Made by a program: the position numbers and the translations under genes. A DNA stretch of 64,000 nt from G965226155 sp965226155 (GTDB lineage: Bacteria > Pseudomonadota > Gammaproteobacteria > Eutrophobiales > Eutrophobiaceae), in the NCBI GenBank assembly GCA_965226155.1, contig OZ245331.1, positions 1,178,001-1,242,000 on the forward strand, given 5' to 3'. The first letter of the stretch is position 1, and each line of letters starts with the position of its first letter. Shown in pieces: positions 1 through 8,648 of this stretch. The notes under the pieces were generated by a model. The model saw nothing but the letters and a program-made list of their open reading frames with translations. It was not told the origin of the DNA and ran no database searches.

Positions 1-2
1 CG

Positions 3-83
3 CGCCTCATTATTTTAGCAGCGCTATGCAATCAGGTGAAGGCCGCTGAAATGTTTCCCATGGAGGACTTACTATCCGTTTAG
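3..83 (+). CDS. Possible 3' end of an unidentified gene cut by the window edge
   Basis: A plus-strand frame is open from the window edge and stops with TAG at 81-83, giving about 26 residues with a hydrophobic start and an acidic end (EDLLSV). It converges on the minus-strand pyrK-like gene, as the end of a real gene could. It is too short to identify and may be chance. The rest of 84-129 shows nothing I can name. Confidence 0.25.
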   Translation, partial: RLIILAALCNQVKAAEMFPMEDLLSV

Positions 84-129
84 GATATTAATCTGTCACT
101 ATCAAAATCTGTTTTTTTCAGCAGGGTGG

Positions 130-1014
130 TTATCCACTATTAAACACTGTACTGGCTTCAAACACTGGGCCATCCACACATACCCGTTTCATTGCAGGCC
201 CCTTTCCCGTCTCCACCTGTACCGTACAACCAGCGCATCCACCAGTTGCGCAAGCCATGGTCTCTTCCATGGATATCTGGCAGGGCAGATTGAAGTCGTG
301 GGCGAGTTTGGCTACTGCTTTAAGCATCGGCGTCGGTCCGCAGCTGAAAATTTCTATGGCTTCAAGTTCAGTCGTATGGAATTGTGCAAGCCATAATCGC
401 GCTAGATCGGTCACATAACCTTCATGGCAACCTGTATAGCCCTGTAGGCTGGTCAGTCTGCAGGGTATTTGCCAATCTTCCATTAGCGGAATGGTGGCAA
501 TGACACCCTCTGGGATACTCGGAATCATGATCCTAGAAGGCATAGGCTTGAAAGGAAACGGGATCTCTGAACCCATTATCATTAACGGTTTGATTGGCTT
601 TACGTTATTTTTTAGATATTCAGCAAGAAATATCATGGGAGGTATGCCTACACCACCACCAATCAATAGTGGTTGTTTTCGGCAATTGTGAAGATTGAAT
701 GGAATACCAATGGGCCCGAGTAGGCTGATAGATTCACAAATCTGGCGAGATGCCAGTAGTCCAGTCCCCCGACCATGTGCTTTATAAAGGATATCGATCC
801 AACCTTCTGTGGGGCTGGCCCGCATAATTGACATGGGTCTGCGCATCAACAAAGCAGGATCGCAGCGAATGTGTATAAAGCTTCCAGGTTTTGCCTCTTT
901 AGCAGTATGCGGTGCATGCAATCTAAGCAGGTATTGATCTCCAGAGTAGGACTGGTGCGACAAGACCTCAGCGTTTTCGAGATTGATAGTATTTCGAGTA
1001 TTAGGATCGTGCAC
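130..1014 (-). CDS. pyrK: Dihydroorotate dehydrogenase electron-transfer subunit-like protein (PyrK family)
   Basis: This is an FAD/NAD(P)-binding ferredoxin-reductase-type protein of 294 residues. An RRPMSI motif near residue 60 fits the flavin-binding site, and GGGVGIPP near 120 fits the nucleotide-binding loop. The C terminus has four cysteines at 255, 260, 263 and 279, the C-x4-C-x2-C-x15-C spacing of the PyrK [2Fe-2S] cluster. In the classical system PyrK passes electrons from dihydroorotate oxidation (PyrD-B) to NAD+. It lies last in a minus-strand pyrimidine cluster, 21 bp after pyrC'. No PyrD catalytic subunit is seen in the window, so its partner is unknown and a related reductase role is possible. 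Confidence 0.8.
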   Translation of the reverse strand: MHDPNTRNTINLENAEVLSHQSYSGDQYLLRLHAPHTAKEAKPGSFIHIRCDPALLMRRPMSIMRASPTEGWIDILYKAHGRGTGLLASRQICESISLLGPIGIPFNLHNCRKQPLLIGGGVGIPPMIFLAEYLKNNVKPIKPLMIMGSEIPFPFKPMPSRIMIPSIPEGVIATIPLMEDWQIPCRLTSLQGYTGCHEGYVTDLARLWLAQFHTTELEAIEIFSCGPTPMLKAVAKLAHDFNLPCQISMEETMACATGGCAGCTVQVETGKGPAMKRVCVDGPVFEASTVFNSG

Positions 1015-1035
1015 TATAACGATCTCATATAATAG

Positions 1036-2313
1036 TTATTTGGTTTGATAAACGACCTGGCCTTTATAAATTGTGTGAGTGACCTTACCAAACAATTCCC
1101 ATTCATCAAAAGGTGTATTTTTCCCAGTGCTTAACATTTGTTCTTTAGTGAAACTCCATGATTTTTCTGGATCAATAATCGTAATATCTGCAATCTTGCC
1201 AACGGCTAAAGAACCGGAATCGATCCCTAGTATGCGTGCAGGATTGATCGTCAGGCATTCGATTGCCCTGACAGGTGATAATAGATCCTTACTAACTAAA
1301 TCAAGCACCATGGGTAATAATATTTCAATCGTAGATGCTCCCGGTTTGGTTAGACTAAAGGGTGCGGTTTTCGCGTCTTCATTATGAGGTTGATGATCTG
1401 AGCAAACAGCGTCAATTGCGCCGCTAATCAGTCCCTGTATCAATGCATTTTTGTCTTCCAGCGTACGAAGCGGAGGAACTAAGTGACAATTGGTATCGTA
1501 GCCATCTACATCCATCTCAGTTAGATGTAGGTGACATATGCTGACATCAGCTGATACAGGAAGCCCAGCTTTTTTTGCTCTTGCGATCATTTCCACAGAT
1601 TTGGCAGAAGAGAGTCTGCAAAAGTGTGCCCTTCCCTTAGTTTGCTCTACTAATAGTAAAGCTGTGCTGACAGCGACAGTCTCTGCTGTTTCTGGTATCG
1701 GTGGCAAGCCCAATCTTGTACTGATTGCCCCTTCGTTAACAACACCATTGTTAGCGAGGAAATGATCTTGGGCATTTATAAAAACTGTCAAGTCTGTACT
1801 CGCCGAGTATTCCATGGCGCGACGTAAAACTTCATTATTGGGGACAGCTTGGTTTGCGTTACTTACTGCAATACAACCTGCCTGTTTTAGTGTATATAGT
1901 TCGGCTAGCCGTTCACCTTCAAGTCCATTTGTCAGCGCAGCAATAGGGTAAATATGTGTGCGGTTAGCCTTTTCAGCACGTTGATGAATCAGTTCAACAA
2001 CAGCAGGTGTATCGATGACTGGCTGGGTGTCGGGAGGACAGCATATCGCCGTGACCCCAGCACTGGCCGCAGCATTTGATTCGCTTTCGATAGTTGCTTT
2101 GAACTGCTGTCCGGGTTCGCCGAAACGGGCACATAAATCGATAATGCCGGGACAGACCCATTTGTCACTGGCATCAATTTCAAGATCTGGCTTGAATCTT
2201 GCGAAGGGTTTTCCTGCAGAGATAATTAAACCGTCTTTTATACAGATTGATCCCTTGCTATTCAGTCCATTAGCTGGGTCAATAAGCTTGCCGTTATTAA
2301 TCCGAATTTTCAT
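1036..2313 (-). CDS. pyrC': Dihydroorotase-like protein lacking the metal-binding HxH (PyrC')
   Basis: The 425-residue protein has the amidohydrolase fold signature of type I dihydroorotases, including PGIID near 55-59 and a C-terminal CSDHQPH. The catalytic HxH that should follow PGIID is replaced: residues 61 and 63 are Cys and Arg (PGIIDLCARFGEPG). This is the hallmark of the inactive dihydroorotase homologue PyrC' (PyrX), which in Pseudomonas is needed to assemble aspartate transcarbamoylase. It overlaps the end of pyrB by 17 bp, so the two are probably translated together and form one complex. An active dihydroorotase must be encoded elsewhere. Confidence 0.88.
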   Translation of the reverse strand: MKIRINNGKLIDPANGLNSKGSICIKDGLIISAGKPFARFKPDLEIDASDKWVCPGIIDLCARFGEPGQQFKATIESESNAAASAGVTAICCPPDTQPVIDTPAVVELIHQRAEKANRTHIYPIAALTNGLEGERLAELYTLKQAGCIAVSNANQAVPNNEVLRRAMEYSASTDLTVFINAQDHFLANNGVVNEGAISTRLGLPPIPETAETVAVSTALLLVEQTKGRAHFCRLSSAKSVEMIARAKKAGLPVSADVSICHLHLTEMDVDGYDTNCHLVPPLRTLEDKNALIQGLISGAIDAVCSDHQPHNEDAKTAPFSLTKPGASTIEILLPMVLDLVSKDLLSPVRAIECLTINPARILGIDSGSLAVGKIADITIIDPEKSWSFTKEQMLSTGKNTPFDEWELFGKVTHTIYKGQVVYQTK

Positions 2314-3289
2314 TATTGTTAGAGTTTTTTCCCGACGGTCCGCCCATGGTGATGGACATCACCGCCATTCTGATTGCTATGCCATGACTGACTTGTTGCA
2401 GGATAACCGAGTGCTCACTGTCTGCGACATGGGAGTCAATCTCAATTCCTCGATTAATCGGTCCCGGGTGCATAACGATGACATCGGGTTTTGCGGTTTG
2501 CAGTTTGTCCTTAGTCAAACCGTAGCGGACGAAATATTCATTTTCGCTCGGTATGTGGGCGCTGAGCATACGCTCCTTTTGCAGGCGTAGCATGATGATT
2601 ACGTCAACATCTTCAATACCTGATTGCAAGGAATCATATACTTGAACTCCAAAGGTTTCGATTTCAGACGGAATAAGCGTCTTCGGCCCAACAACACGGA
2701 CATCATTGACGCCTAGTGTCTTAAGCGCATGAATATTTGAGCGGGCAACACGAGAGTGCATAATGTCCCCAACAATCGCTACTCTGAGATTTTCAAAATT
2801 CTTTTTATGTCTGCGTATCGTAAACATGTCTAGCATCGCTTGAGTAGGGTGAGCGTGGCGTCCATCGCCGCCATTTATGACACTGATGTGTGGCGCAACG
2901 TGTTCGGCAATAAAATGAGCAGCTCCGCTGTTAGAATGTCTAACAATAAACATATCGCAGTGCATCGCCTCAAGAGTATGCAGGGTGTCGAGTAAAGATT
3001 CTCCTTTGCTTGTGGAAGATGCAGACATGTTGAGGTTCATTACATCGGCAGATAGCCGTTTCGCAGCCAGATCAAATGTAGTTCTGGTGCGTGTGCTGGG
3101 TTCAAAAAAAAGATTAACGATCGTTTTGCCTCGTAGAAGAGGGACTTTTTTAACTACACGTTGTCCGACTCCTGCAAAGGATTCGGCATGGTCCAGTATA
3201 TCAATTAGTAACTGGCGGCTGAGGCCTTCGATAGATAGAAAATGTTTCAGGCGGCCATTTTGATCGATTTGAATATTGTCAACCGTCAT
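2297..3289 (-). CDS. pyrB: Aspartate carbamoyltransferase catalytic chain
   Basis: PyrB joins carbamoyl phosphate and aspartate to make N-carbamoyl-aspartate, the committed step of pyrimidine synthesis. At 330 residues it has family length. The carbamoyl-phosphate motif FFEPSTRTRTTF lies near residues 60-71, and MHPGPINRG lies near 275. Its start overlaps the pyrR stop by 4 bp and its end overlaps pyrC' by 17 bp, giving a tightly coupled pyrR-pyrB-pyrC' unit. The N terminus is extended as in Pseudomonas-type enzymes. Confidence is high. Confidence 0.96.
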   Translation of the reverse strand: MTVDNIQIDQNGRLKHFLSIEGLSRQLLIDILDHAESFAGVGQRVVKKVPLLRGKTIVNLFFEPSTRTRTTFDLAAKRLSADVMNLNMSASSTSKGESLLDTLHTLEAMHCDMFIVRHSNSGAAHFIAEHVAPHISVINGGDGRHAHPTQAMLDMFTIRRHKKNFENLRVAIVGDIMHSRVARSNIHALKTLGVNDVRVVGPKTLIPSEIETFGVQVYDSLQSGIEDVDVIIMLRLQKERMLSAHIPSENEYFVRYGLTKDKLQTAKPDVIVMHPGPINRGIEIDSHVADSEHSVILQQVSHGIAIRMAVMSITMGGPSGKNSNNNENSD

Positions 3290-3840
3290 TCTTGGTATTT
3301 AATTTCCAGAGCCATGGGTTCTGGGCCAGAGAGTTTAACATGTTCGTCCGGTTTTAGCGTTATTGTTTTTCCAACCACATCAGCATTAATAGGAAGCTCT
3401 CGACCTGTTCGTTCAATCAATACGACAAGGCAAATACTGGCAGGCCTGCCATAATCGAAGATTTCGTTCATTGCGGCACGTATCGTCCGACCAGTGTGCA
3501 ATACATCATCGACTAGGATGATATGCCTGTCTTCAACATCAAATGGTAGTTGGGATGGAGTGACATGAGGATGCATCCCTATACGGCTAAAATCATCTCG
3601 ATAGAAAGCAATATTCAGCTCTCCAAGTGGGATATCCGCCCCTAGACGATGCTTTATTTTATTTGCAATCCAGAGTCCTCCGGTTTGAATTCCGATGATT
3701 AATGGCTTTTCGCGCTTAGATTTTATAAGTAGCTTACCAAGTCTTGAGCTTATATCGTCCAGCAGTTGGTCGATTTCCTTATTGTCTAGGTTCATACTTT
3801 CTATCGATGAATGAGTGTTAGTGGGTATTGGTCTCAACAT
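3286..3840 (-). CDS. pyrR: PyrR: pyrimidine operon regulator / uracil phosphoribosyltransferase
   Basis: PyrR is a phosphoribosyltransferase-fold protein that in many bacteria senses UMP or UTP and controls the pyr operon, with weak uracil phosphoribosyltransferase activity. The PRPP-binding motif (ILVDDVLHTGRTIRAA) is clear near residues 107-122. The longest frame (184 residues) overlaps ruvX by 23 bp. The Met at residue 16 (first base 3795) gives a more usual start and is my preference. It heads the pyrR-pyrB-pyrC' block, as in Pseudomonas. No PyrR-binding attenuator is obvious upstream, because ruvX abuts it. Confidence 0.93.
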   Translation of the reverse strand: MLRPIPTNTHSSIESMNLDNKEIDQLLDDISSRLGKLLIKSKREKPLIIGIQTGGLWIANKIKHRLGADIPLGELNIAFYRDDFSRIGMHPHVTPSQLPFDVEDRHIILVDDVLHTGRTIRAAMNEIFDYGRPASICLVVLIERTGRELPINADVVGKTITLKPDEHVKLSGPEPMALEIKYQE

Positions 3841-4249
3841 GTTCAGTTGAATCAGCGCGGTCAGACAACCATGTTTCTAATATGGCCTGGGCGGCAACCG
3901 CATCTAGGTTGCGAGTAGCCTTGAGTCTTGATTTTGCCTCAAAGGTTGAAAGTCGTTCGTCAATTCGATAAATGGGGAGTTCAAATCGATTCATAAGTTC
4001 TCGAACAAAATTATTACACTGTTTAGTGACAGCTTGCGGAGAGCCGTCAGTATTCACAGGCTCGCCGACCACAAGTGCTTGAGGATGCCATTGTTTCAGA
4101 ATTCCGGTAATACTATCCCAGTCAATAGCGCCATTTGATACGTGTATGGTGTCGAGAGGGGTGGCGGTGTTGGTAAGGGTTTGGCCGACAGCAACACCGA
4201 TTCTCTTCTCCCCATAATCGAAACTGACTAAGGTAAGCGGCTCGGTCAC
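3818..4249 (-). CDS. ruvX: RuvX/YqgF putative Holliday junction resolvase, pre-16S rRNA nuclease
   Basis: This is a 143-residue RNase H-fold nuclease of the YqgF family, essential in E. coli for 5' maturation of 16S rRNA. The FDYGEKRIGVAVG motif near residue 10 carries the first catalytic Asp, followed by VVGEPVNTDGS near 61 and YRIDERLST near 93, and by a C-terminal Asp in NLDAVAAQ. Its start overlaps the algH stop by 4 bp (ATGA), and the algH-ruvX-pyrR order is common in gammaproteobacteria. Confidence 0.95.
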   Translation of the reverse strand: MTEPLTLVSFDYGEKRIGVAVGQTLTNTATPLDTIHVSNGAIDWDSITGILKQWHPQALVVGEPVNTDGSPQAVTKQCNNFVRELMNRFELPIYRIDERLSTFEAKSRLKATRNLDAVAAQAILETWLSDRADSTEHVETNTH

Positions 4250-4806
4250 GCGTGCCCTATCTGGGAGGATAATCTTTCTAGATCGATACCCAACAGAGCA
4301 GCAGCCGATTCCCAGCGACGGTCAAACGGCGCATCGAATATGATTTCAGATCCTAATGGTGCATTAAGCCAAGCGTTATCTTTTATTTCCTGCTCAAGTT
4401 GCCCGGCTTGCCAGCCTGCATATCCCAGTGCAATGAATGATTTTTTCGGCCCTCTTCCTTCTGATATGGCCTTAAGGATATCCATAGATGTGGTCACGCT
4501 TATTTTATTGCTGACGTTTATTGTTGATTGCCACTTAGCGTTTGGTTCGTGCAGTACGAAACCCCGATCTGTTTGCACCGGTCCTCCGTAATAGACAGTC
4601 GTATTGTTAATCTGATTATTGCTGGTCTTAAGATCCATTTGCATCAACACTTCTCCTAGATCCAGCTCCAGAGGGCGGTTAATAACGATGCCCAGCGCTC
4701 CATATTCGTTATGTGAGAATATATAAGTAACAGTATGGAAGAAGCTAGGATCATTTAACCCAGGCATAGCTATTAATAGCTGGTTTGTTAGGTTTGTTGG
4801 TTGCAT
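4246..4806 (-). CDS. algH: UPF0301/AlgH (YqgE) family protein
   Basis: This 186-residue protein is a full-length member of the YqgE/AlgH family. It begins with the conserved LLIAMPGLNDPSFFHTV and has LGIVINRPL near 57, GGPVQTDRGFVLH near 94 and ALGYAGWQAGQLEQE near 147. The molecular function is unsettled; AlgH affects alginate synthesis in Pseudomonas. It is first in the algH-ruvX-pyrR-pyrB-pyrC'-pyrK run. The 120-bp gap upstream, up to tonB, probably holds the promoter for the whole run. Confidence 0.93.
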   Translation of the reverse strand: MQPTNLTNQLLIAMPGLNDPSFFHTVTYIFSHNEYGALGIVINRPLELDLGEVLMQMDLKTSNNQINNTTVYYGGPVQTDRGFVLHEPNAKWQSTINVSNKISVTTSMDILKAISEGRGPKKSFIALGYAGWQAGQLEQEIKDNAWLNAPLGSEIIFDAPFDRRWESAAALLGIDLERLSSQIGHA

Positions 4807-4926
4807 TGACTAATGTTAAACATGAAAATTAAATAAAACTACAAGATTCTCCAAATTTTAGAACAACTTCTGTTTCGGAGGTCGAATTCTTTATGATAAT
4901 AAATGATATATTATTAATCTCTCTTG

Positions 4927-5832
4927 TTATCTGAACCCTTTGTTATTGAGAAACTGCCAAGTTCGGGTGATATGTAAGATATCAAATTCCGAGCTTATAT
5001 TTTTCGGGAAGGGGGAATAAGGTGCTGCGAGATTAACTATCCTTATAGCTGCATCATCGAGTATTTTGTGACCAGACGATCTCCTAACGATAATTTCGTT
5101 AATGGATCCATCCGGGTTCAGTGCAACGTCAAGTATTAGATTTCCAGATAAATTCTGCCTGCGGGCTTCATCTGGGTAGTTTAGGTTACCTACACGTTCA
5201 ACTTTGGCGCGCCACGCTTCCATGTATGCCGCGTAGCGATATTCTCTGGTGCTCGCAGAGATAAGTTTTCGGCGAGTCCGCTCTGCTTTAGCCTCCAGCT
5301 TGCGTTTGATCTGTGCGCTCAAGGCTGCAATTTTGAAGCTGTTAGTCAACAAGGTAGATGCACTTGGCATAGCCACATCAGGTTTTTCAACTGTTTTAGA
5401 ATCTTCAGATATTTTTTCTTTAACGTTAGTCTCTTTAGGTTTTTTGACAGCTTGATCTTCGGTGGCGGCAGCCAAAAGTTCAGTTGATTTACTAGCCTCA
5501 GTCATAGTGGGTTGGCTATCCGATTGAGGCGGCAATGTAATGTCGGGTTGACTATCTGGAAACGGCGGAGGCGTCGGTGTGGCAGGGATATCTTGTTCTA
5601 CAGAATTTCCTCCACCTTCAAGTGCAGCTTGTGCAAGCAGCTTAGCATCATCTGGATTCGGACTTTGTTGCTGTACAAGGACAACTTCCATTGTATTGTA
5701 GTTCTGCCTGACTTTATCTTCTTCGGTAAAGGTAACGCCTAAGACTACGACACCGTGGGTAATAATAGCTAGGCAAAGCGTCATTCCAAGCCTGTCGTCA
5801 GGTGTGATTTGTGGGCGTTTGATGTCAGCCAT
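4927..5832 (-). CDS. tonB: TonB-family energy transducer
   Basis: This 301-residue envelope protein has a single membrane segment near residues 16-35. A Pro-rich and Lys/Glu-rich periplasmic spacer follows, and then a C-terminal TonB domain (YPDEARRQNLSGNL near 220 through the final TWQFLNNKGF). TonB proteins carry energy from the inner-membrane proton gradient to outer-membrane receptors. No exbB or exbD is adjacent. Sitting upstream of algH and downstream of gshB is a common arrangement for this orphan gammaproteobacterial TonB, whose receptor partner is usually unknown. Confidence 0.9.
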   Translation of the reverse strand: MADIKRPQITPDDRLGMTLCLAIITHGVVVLGVTFTEEDKVRQNYNTMEVVLVQQQSPNPDDAKLLAQAALEGGGNSVEQDIPATPTPPPFPDSQPDITLPPQSDSQPTMTEASKSTELLAAATEDQAVKKPKETNVKEKISEDSKTVEKPDVAMPSASTLLTNSFKIAALSAQIKRKLEAKAERTRRKLISASTREYRYAAYMEAWRAKVERVGNLNYPDEARRQNLSGNLILDVALNPDGSINEIIVRRSSGHKILDDAAIRIVNLAAPYSPFPKNISSEFDILHITRTWQFLNNKGFR

Positions 5833-5881
5833 AATCTTTTAATTTCCCGCTGGCATATGTGATTATAGCCTCAAACTTGAA

Positions 5882-6835
5882 TTAACTCCTGCGAGCATGG
5901 ATTATCGATTCGATAGTTTTCATGAGATCACCGGCAATGTCTATATTATAAATACTATCGAGCTCTCTAATACAGGTTGGGCTGGTAACATTTATTTCTG
6001 TCAGATAGTCACCGATAACATCGAGCCCGACAAACAGTAAACCACGCTTCTTCAATGTCGGTCCTACCTGCTCACATATCCATCGATCCTTCTCGCTTAG
6101 CTCAACTCCTTTCCCAGTTGCGCCAGCAGCCAGGTTGCCGCGTGTTTCTCCAGCCATAGGTATGCGTGCCAGCGCATAATCAACGGGCTTTCCGTTAATT
6201 AACAGTATCCGTTTGTCTCCATCAACAATGTCCGGTATATATTTTTGTGCCATTACGAATTGTGTTTGATTACTGGCCAATGTTTCAATTGTAACGTTTG
6301 TATTTGGGTCGCCGTTTTTTATCTTGAAGATAGATGCGCCGCCCATGCCGTTAAGTGGTTTCAGCACAACTTCTTCGTTTTCGCTTATAAATGTCTTGAT
6401 AATGTCTGGGTTTCTACTGACAAGCGTTGGTGCAATACATTGCGGGAAAGCATAGATGAACATTTTTTCATTTGTGTTACGCAATCCTGCTGGGTCGTTG
6501 ACAACAAACGCGCCCTCATTTTTGGCTAAATCTAGAATGTGGGTAGTGTAGCTATATTCAGTGTCAAATGGTGGGTCCAAACGCATGAGAATGACATCAA
6601 GACCTGAAAGCAAAACTGTAAGAGACTGCTGTATCTGATACCATTTCGCTTTATTATCTTGTACCGAGATTATCCTGCAATTCGTCATGGCCTTATTGTC
6701 TTTGATAAAAAGATCGCTTTGTTCCATATAATACAGTTCCCATTCCTGAGATTGGGCAGCAAGTAACATGGCAAATGTACTGTCTTTTTTAATATAGATC
6801 CCATCTATGGGATCCATAATTACGCCGAGTTTCAT
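5882..6835 (-). CDS. gshB: Glutathione synthetase
   Basis: GshB ligates glycine to gamma-glutamylcysteine with ATP. The 317-residue protein matches the bacterial ATP-grasp enzyme. It has VIMDPI at the N terminus, LKPLNGMGGASIFK near 157 (the glycine-rich ATP loop), GDKRILLINGKP near 207, and GLDVIGDYLTEINVTSPT near 269 with metal-binding residues. It is transcribed divergently from hemC across an 87-bp gap that should contain both promoters. gshB-tonB-algH-ruvX is a frequent gammaproteobacterial gene order. Confidence 0.96.
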   Translation of the reverse strand: MKLGVIMDPIDGIYIKKDSTFAMLLAAQSQEWELYYMEQSDLFIKDNKAMTNCRIISVQDNKAKWYQIQQSLTVLLSGLDVILMRLDPPFDTEYSYTTHILDLAKNEGAFVVNDPAGLRNTNEKMFIYAFPQCIAPTLVSRNPDIIKTFISENEEVVLKPLNGMGGASIFKIKNGDPNTNVTIETLASNQTQFVMAQKYIPDIVDGDKRILLINGKPVDYALARIPMAGETRGNLAAGATGKGVELSEKDRWICEQVGPTLKKRGLLFVGLDVIGDYLTEINVTSPTCIRELDSIYNIDIAGDLMKTIESIIHARRS

Positions 6836-6922
6836 ATGCTTGAATCTTTTTAATGTGCCAGTATTGAGAGCAGATAGTGTATCTATAAGAACCTGGAAAA
6901 GATATATTTTGAATTTATCATC

Positions 6923-7858
6923 ATGTCCAAATTAATCAGAATTGTAACAAGGGAAAGCCCCTTGGCTCTGTGGCAGGCGAACCATGTTAAAGAACAGATT
7001 TCGCTTCTCTGGCCAGATCAGGTAATAGAAATATTAGGTATCAAAACACAAGCTGATAACTTTATGGATATGCAACTCGCATCACTGGGTGGCAAAGGCG
7101 CATTCGTTAAGGAATTACAACAAGCATTACTAGACAACAAAGCTGATCTGGCGGTACATTCGATGAAGGACGTTACTGTTGAGCAGCACGAAAATTTATA
7201 CATCTCTGCGATAATGGTTCGCGAAAGTCCTACAGACTGTTTCATCTCAAATAAATACAGCAGCATTAATGATCTGCCTTCAAAAGCTCGTATCGGTACT
7301 TCCAGTTTACGACGACGATGTCAGTTAATGGCCATACGGACAGATTTGATCATTGGTGATATCCGTGGAAACGTTGGGACTCGTTTAGACAAACTAGACG
7401 ATGGTGATTTTGATGCCCTGATACTAGCCACTGCTGGTATGAAACGTCTGGGTTTTACTGATCGTATTACACAGGAACTACACTATGAAATAATGTTGCC
7501 AGCTATAGGCCAAGGTGCATTGGGCGTGGAAACACGCCGTGACAATCATGAAACTCTGAAATTTGTTTCACCCTTGAATGATACCGAAACGAATTTGTGT
7601 GTCACTGCAGAACGTGCTGTAAATCAACGCTTGTATGGCGGGTGTCACTCACCAATTGCTGCGTACGCACGTATAGAACATAACAATCTAAAGATTGCTG
7701 CTTTGGTAGGGATGCCAGATGGGTCGCAACTGATCAGGGCCGCCAGTACCGGTTCGATCAAACAGGCTGAGACTCTTGGCCATGATTTAGGGGATGAGCT
7801 TCTGAATAACGGAGCAGACGTCATTTTGCAGGAATTACGTGATGAAAATTCCGGATAG
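6923..7858 (+). CDS. hemC: Porphobilinogen deaminase (hydroxymethylbilane synthase)
   Basis: HemC polymerises four porphobilinogens into hydroxymethylbilane in heme and siroheme synthesis. The 311-residue protein starts with the typical IRIVTRESPLALWQA. It has SMKDV near residue 75, the Arg-rich substrate motif TSSLRRRCQL near 130, and LYGGCHSPIAAY near 240, whose Cys carries the dipyrromethane cofactor. It is first in a plus-strand hemC-hemD-hemX-hemY operon and its end overlaps hemD by 20 bp. Confidence 0.97.
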   Translation: MSKLIRIVTRESPLALWQANHVKEQISLLWPDQVIEILGIKTQADNFMDMQLASLGGKGAFVKELQQALLDNKADLAVHSMKDVTVEQHENLYISAIMVRESPTDCFISNKYSSINDLPSKARIGTSSLRRRCQLMAIRTDLIIGDIRGNVGTRLDKLDDGDFDALILATAGMKRLGFTDRITQELHYEIMLPAIGQGALGVETRRDNHETLKFVSPLNDTETNLCVTAERAVNQRLYGGCHSPIAAYARIEHNNLKIAALVGMPDGSQLIRAASTGSIKQAETLGHDLGDELLNNGADVILQELRDENSG

Positions 7859-8648
7859 TTTTACCTTGTCGGATTACACAGTATTGATTACACGCCCTGA
7901 GGGTCAGGGTGATAACCTTTGTCAATTAATAGAATCAGCAGGTGGTAAGGCAGTTTCTTTTCCAGTAATACGAACAGCAATAACAGATAATGTTGAAAAG
8001 TGTCTCAACCAATTCAAATCGTTGACGGATTTTTCTCATTTTATATTTGTTAGTCGCAATTCAGTAATTTATATCCAAAAATTAGTAGTCGATATATTCG
8101 ATCAACTACGAAACGATAATATTTACGCCGTTGGCGCGGGTACGGCGGAAGAATTGAAGAAGTGTGGTGTAGATAAGGTGTTTTACTCTGAGGGTAACTC
8201 AGGTAGTGAAGCATTGTTAGATCATGAAGGGCTTCAACAGACAGAAGTTCAAGGCTCAAACATTCTCATCGTCCGGGGAAATGGGGGTAGGGAACTGCTG
8301 AAAGAAACGCTGTGGAAACGGGGTGCATCTATACACTACACGGAAGTATACAAGCGTCTTAAACTAGATGTACAACCTGACGCCATCAGTTACATTTGGC
8401 ATGAAGTTCAGCCCCAAGTAATAGTTGTCACCAGTGTAGAAGGGTTAGATAATCTGGTAGAAATGACAGCTGAACAGGATATAAAACGTCTTTTTGATAC
8501 AAGGTTGGTAGTTATCAGTCCCAGGTTATTGCCTCAGGCACAGAGTTTAGGATTTACAAGCAATCCTGTTGTGGCCGGAGAACAGTCCGACTTAGGACTA
8601 TTGAAGGCCATTTTGCAATCGGTAAATGAGAAAGATATTGGCCACTGA
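7839..8648 (+). CDS. hemD: Uroporphyrinogen-III synthase
   Basis: HemD closes hydroxymethylbilane into uroporphyrinogen III while inverting ring D. The family is very divergent, so recognition rests on fold-level signatures: VLITRPEGQGDNL near residue 14, FVSRNSV near 69, VRGNGGRELLKETLWKRGA near 147 and YTEVYKR, together with position. The length of 269 residues is normal. It overlaps hemC by 20 bp and hemX by 23 bp, suggesting translational coupling in the heme operon. Confidence 0.92.
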   Translation: MMKIPDSFTLSDYTVLITRPEGQGDNLCQLIESAGGKAVSFPVIRTAITDNVEKCLNQFKSLTDFSHFIFVSRNSVIYIQKLVVDIFDQLRNDNIYAVGAGTAEELKKCGVDKVFYSEGNSGSEALLDHEGLQQTEVQGSNILIVRGNGGRELLKETLWKRGASIHYTEVYKRLKLDVQPDAISYIWHEVQPQVIVVTSVEGLDNLVEMTAEQDIKRLFDTRLVVISPRLLPQAQSLGFTSNPVVAGEQSDLGLLKAILQSVNEKDIGH

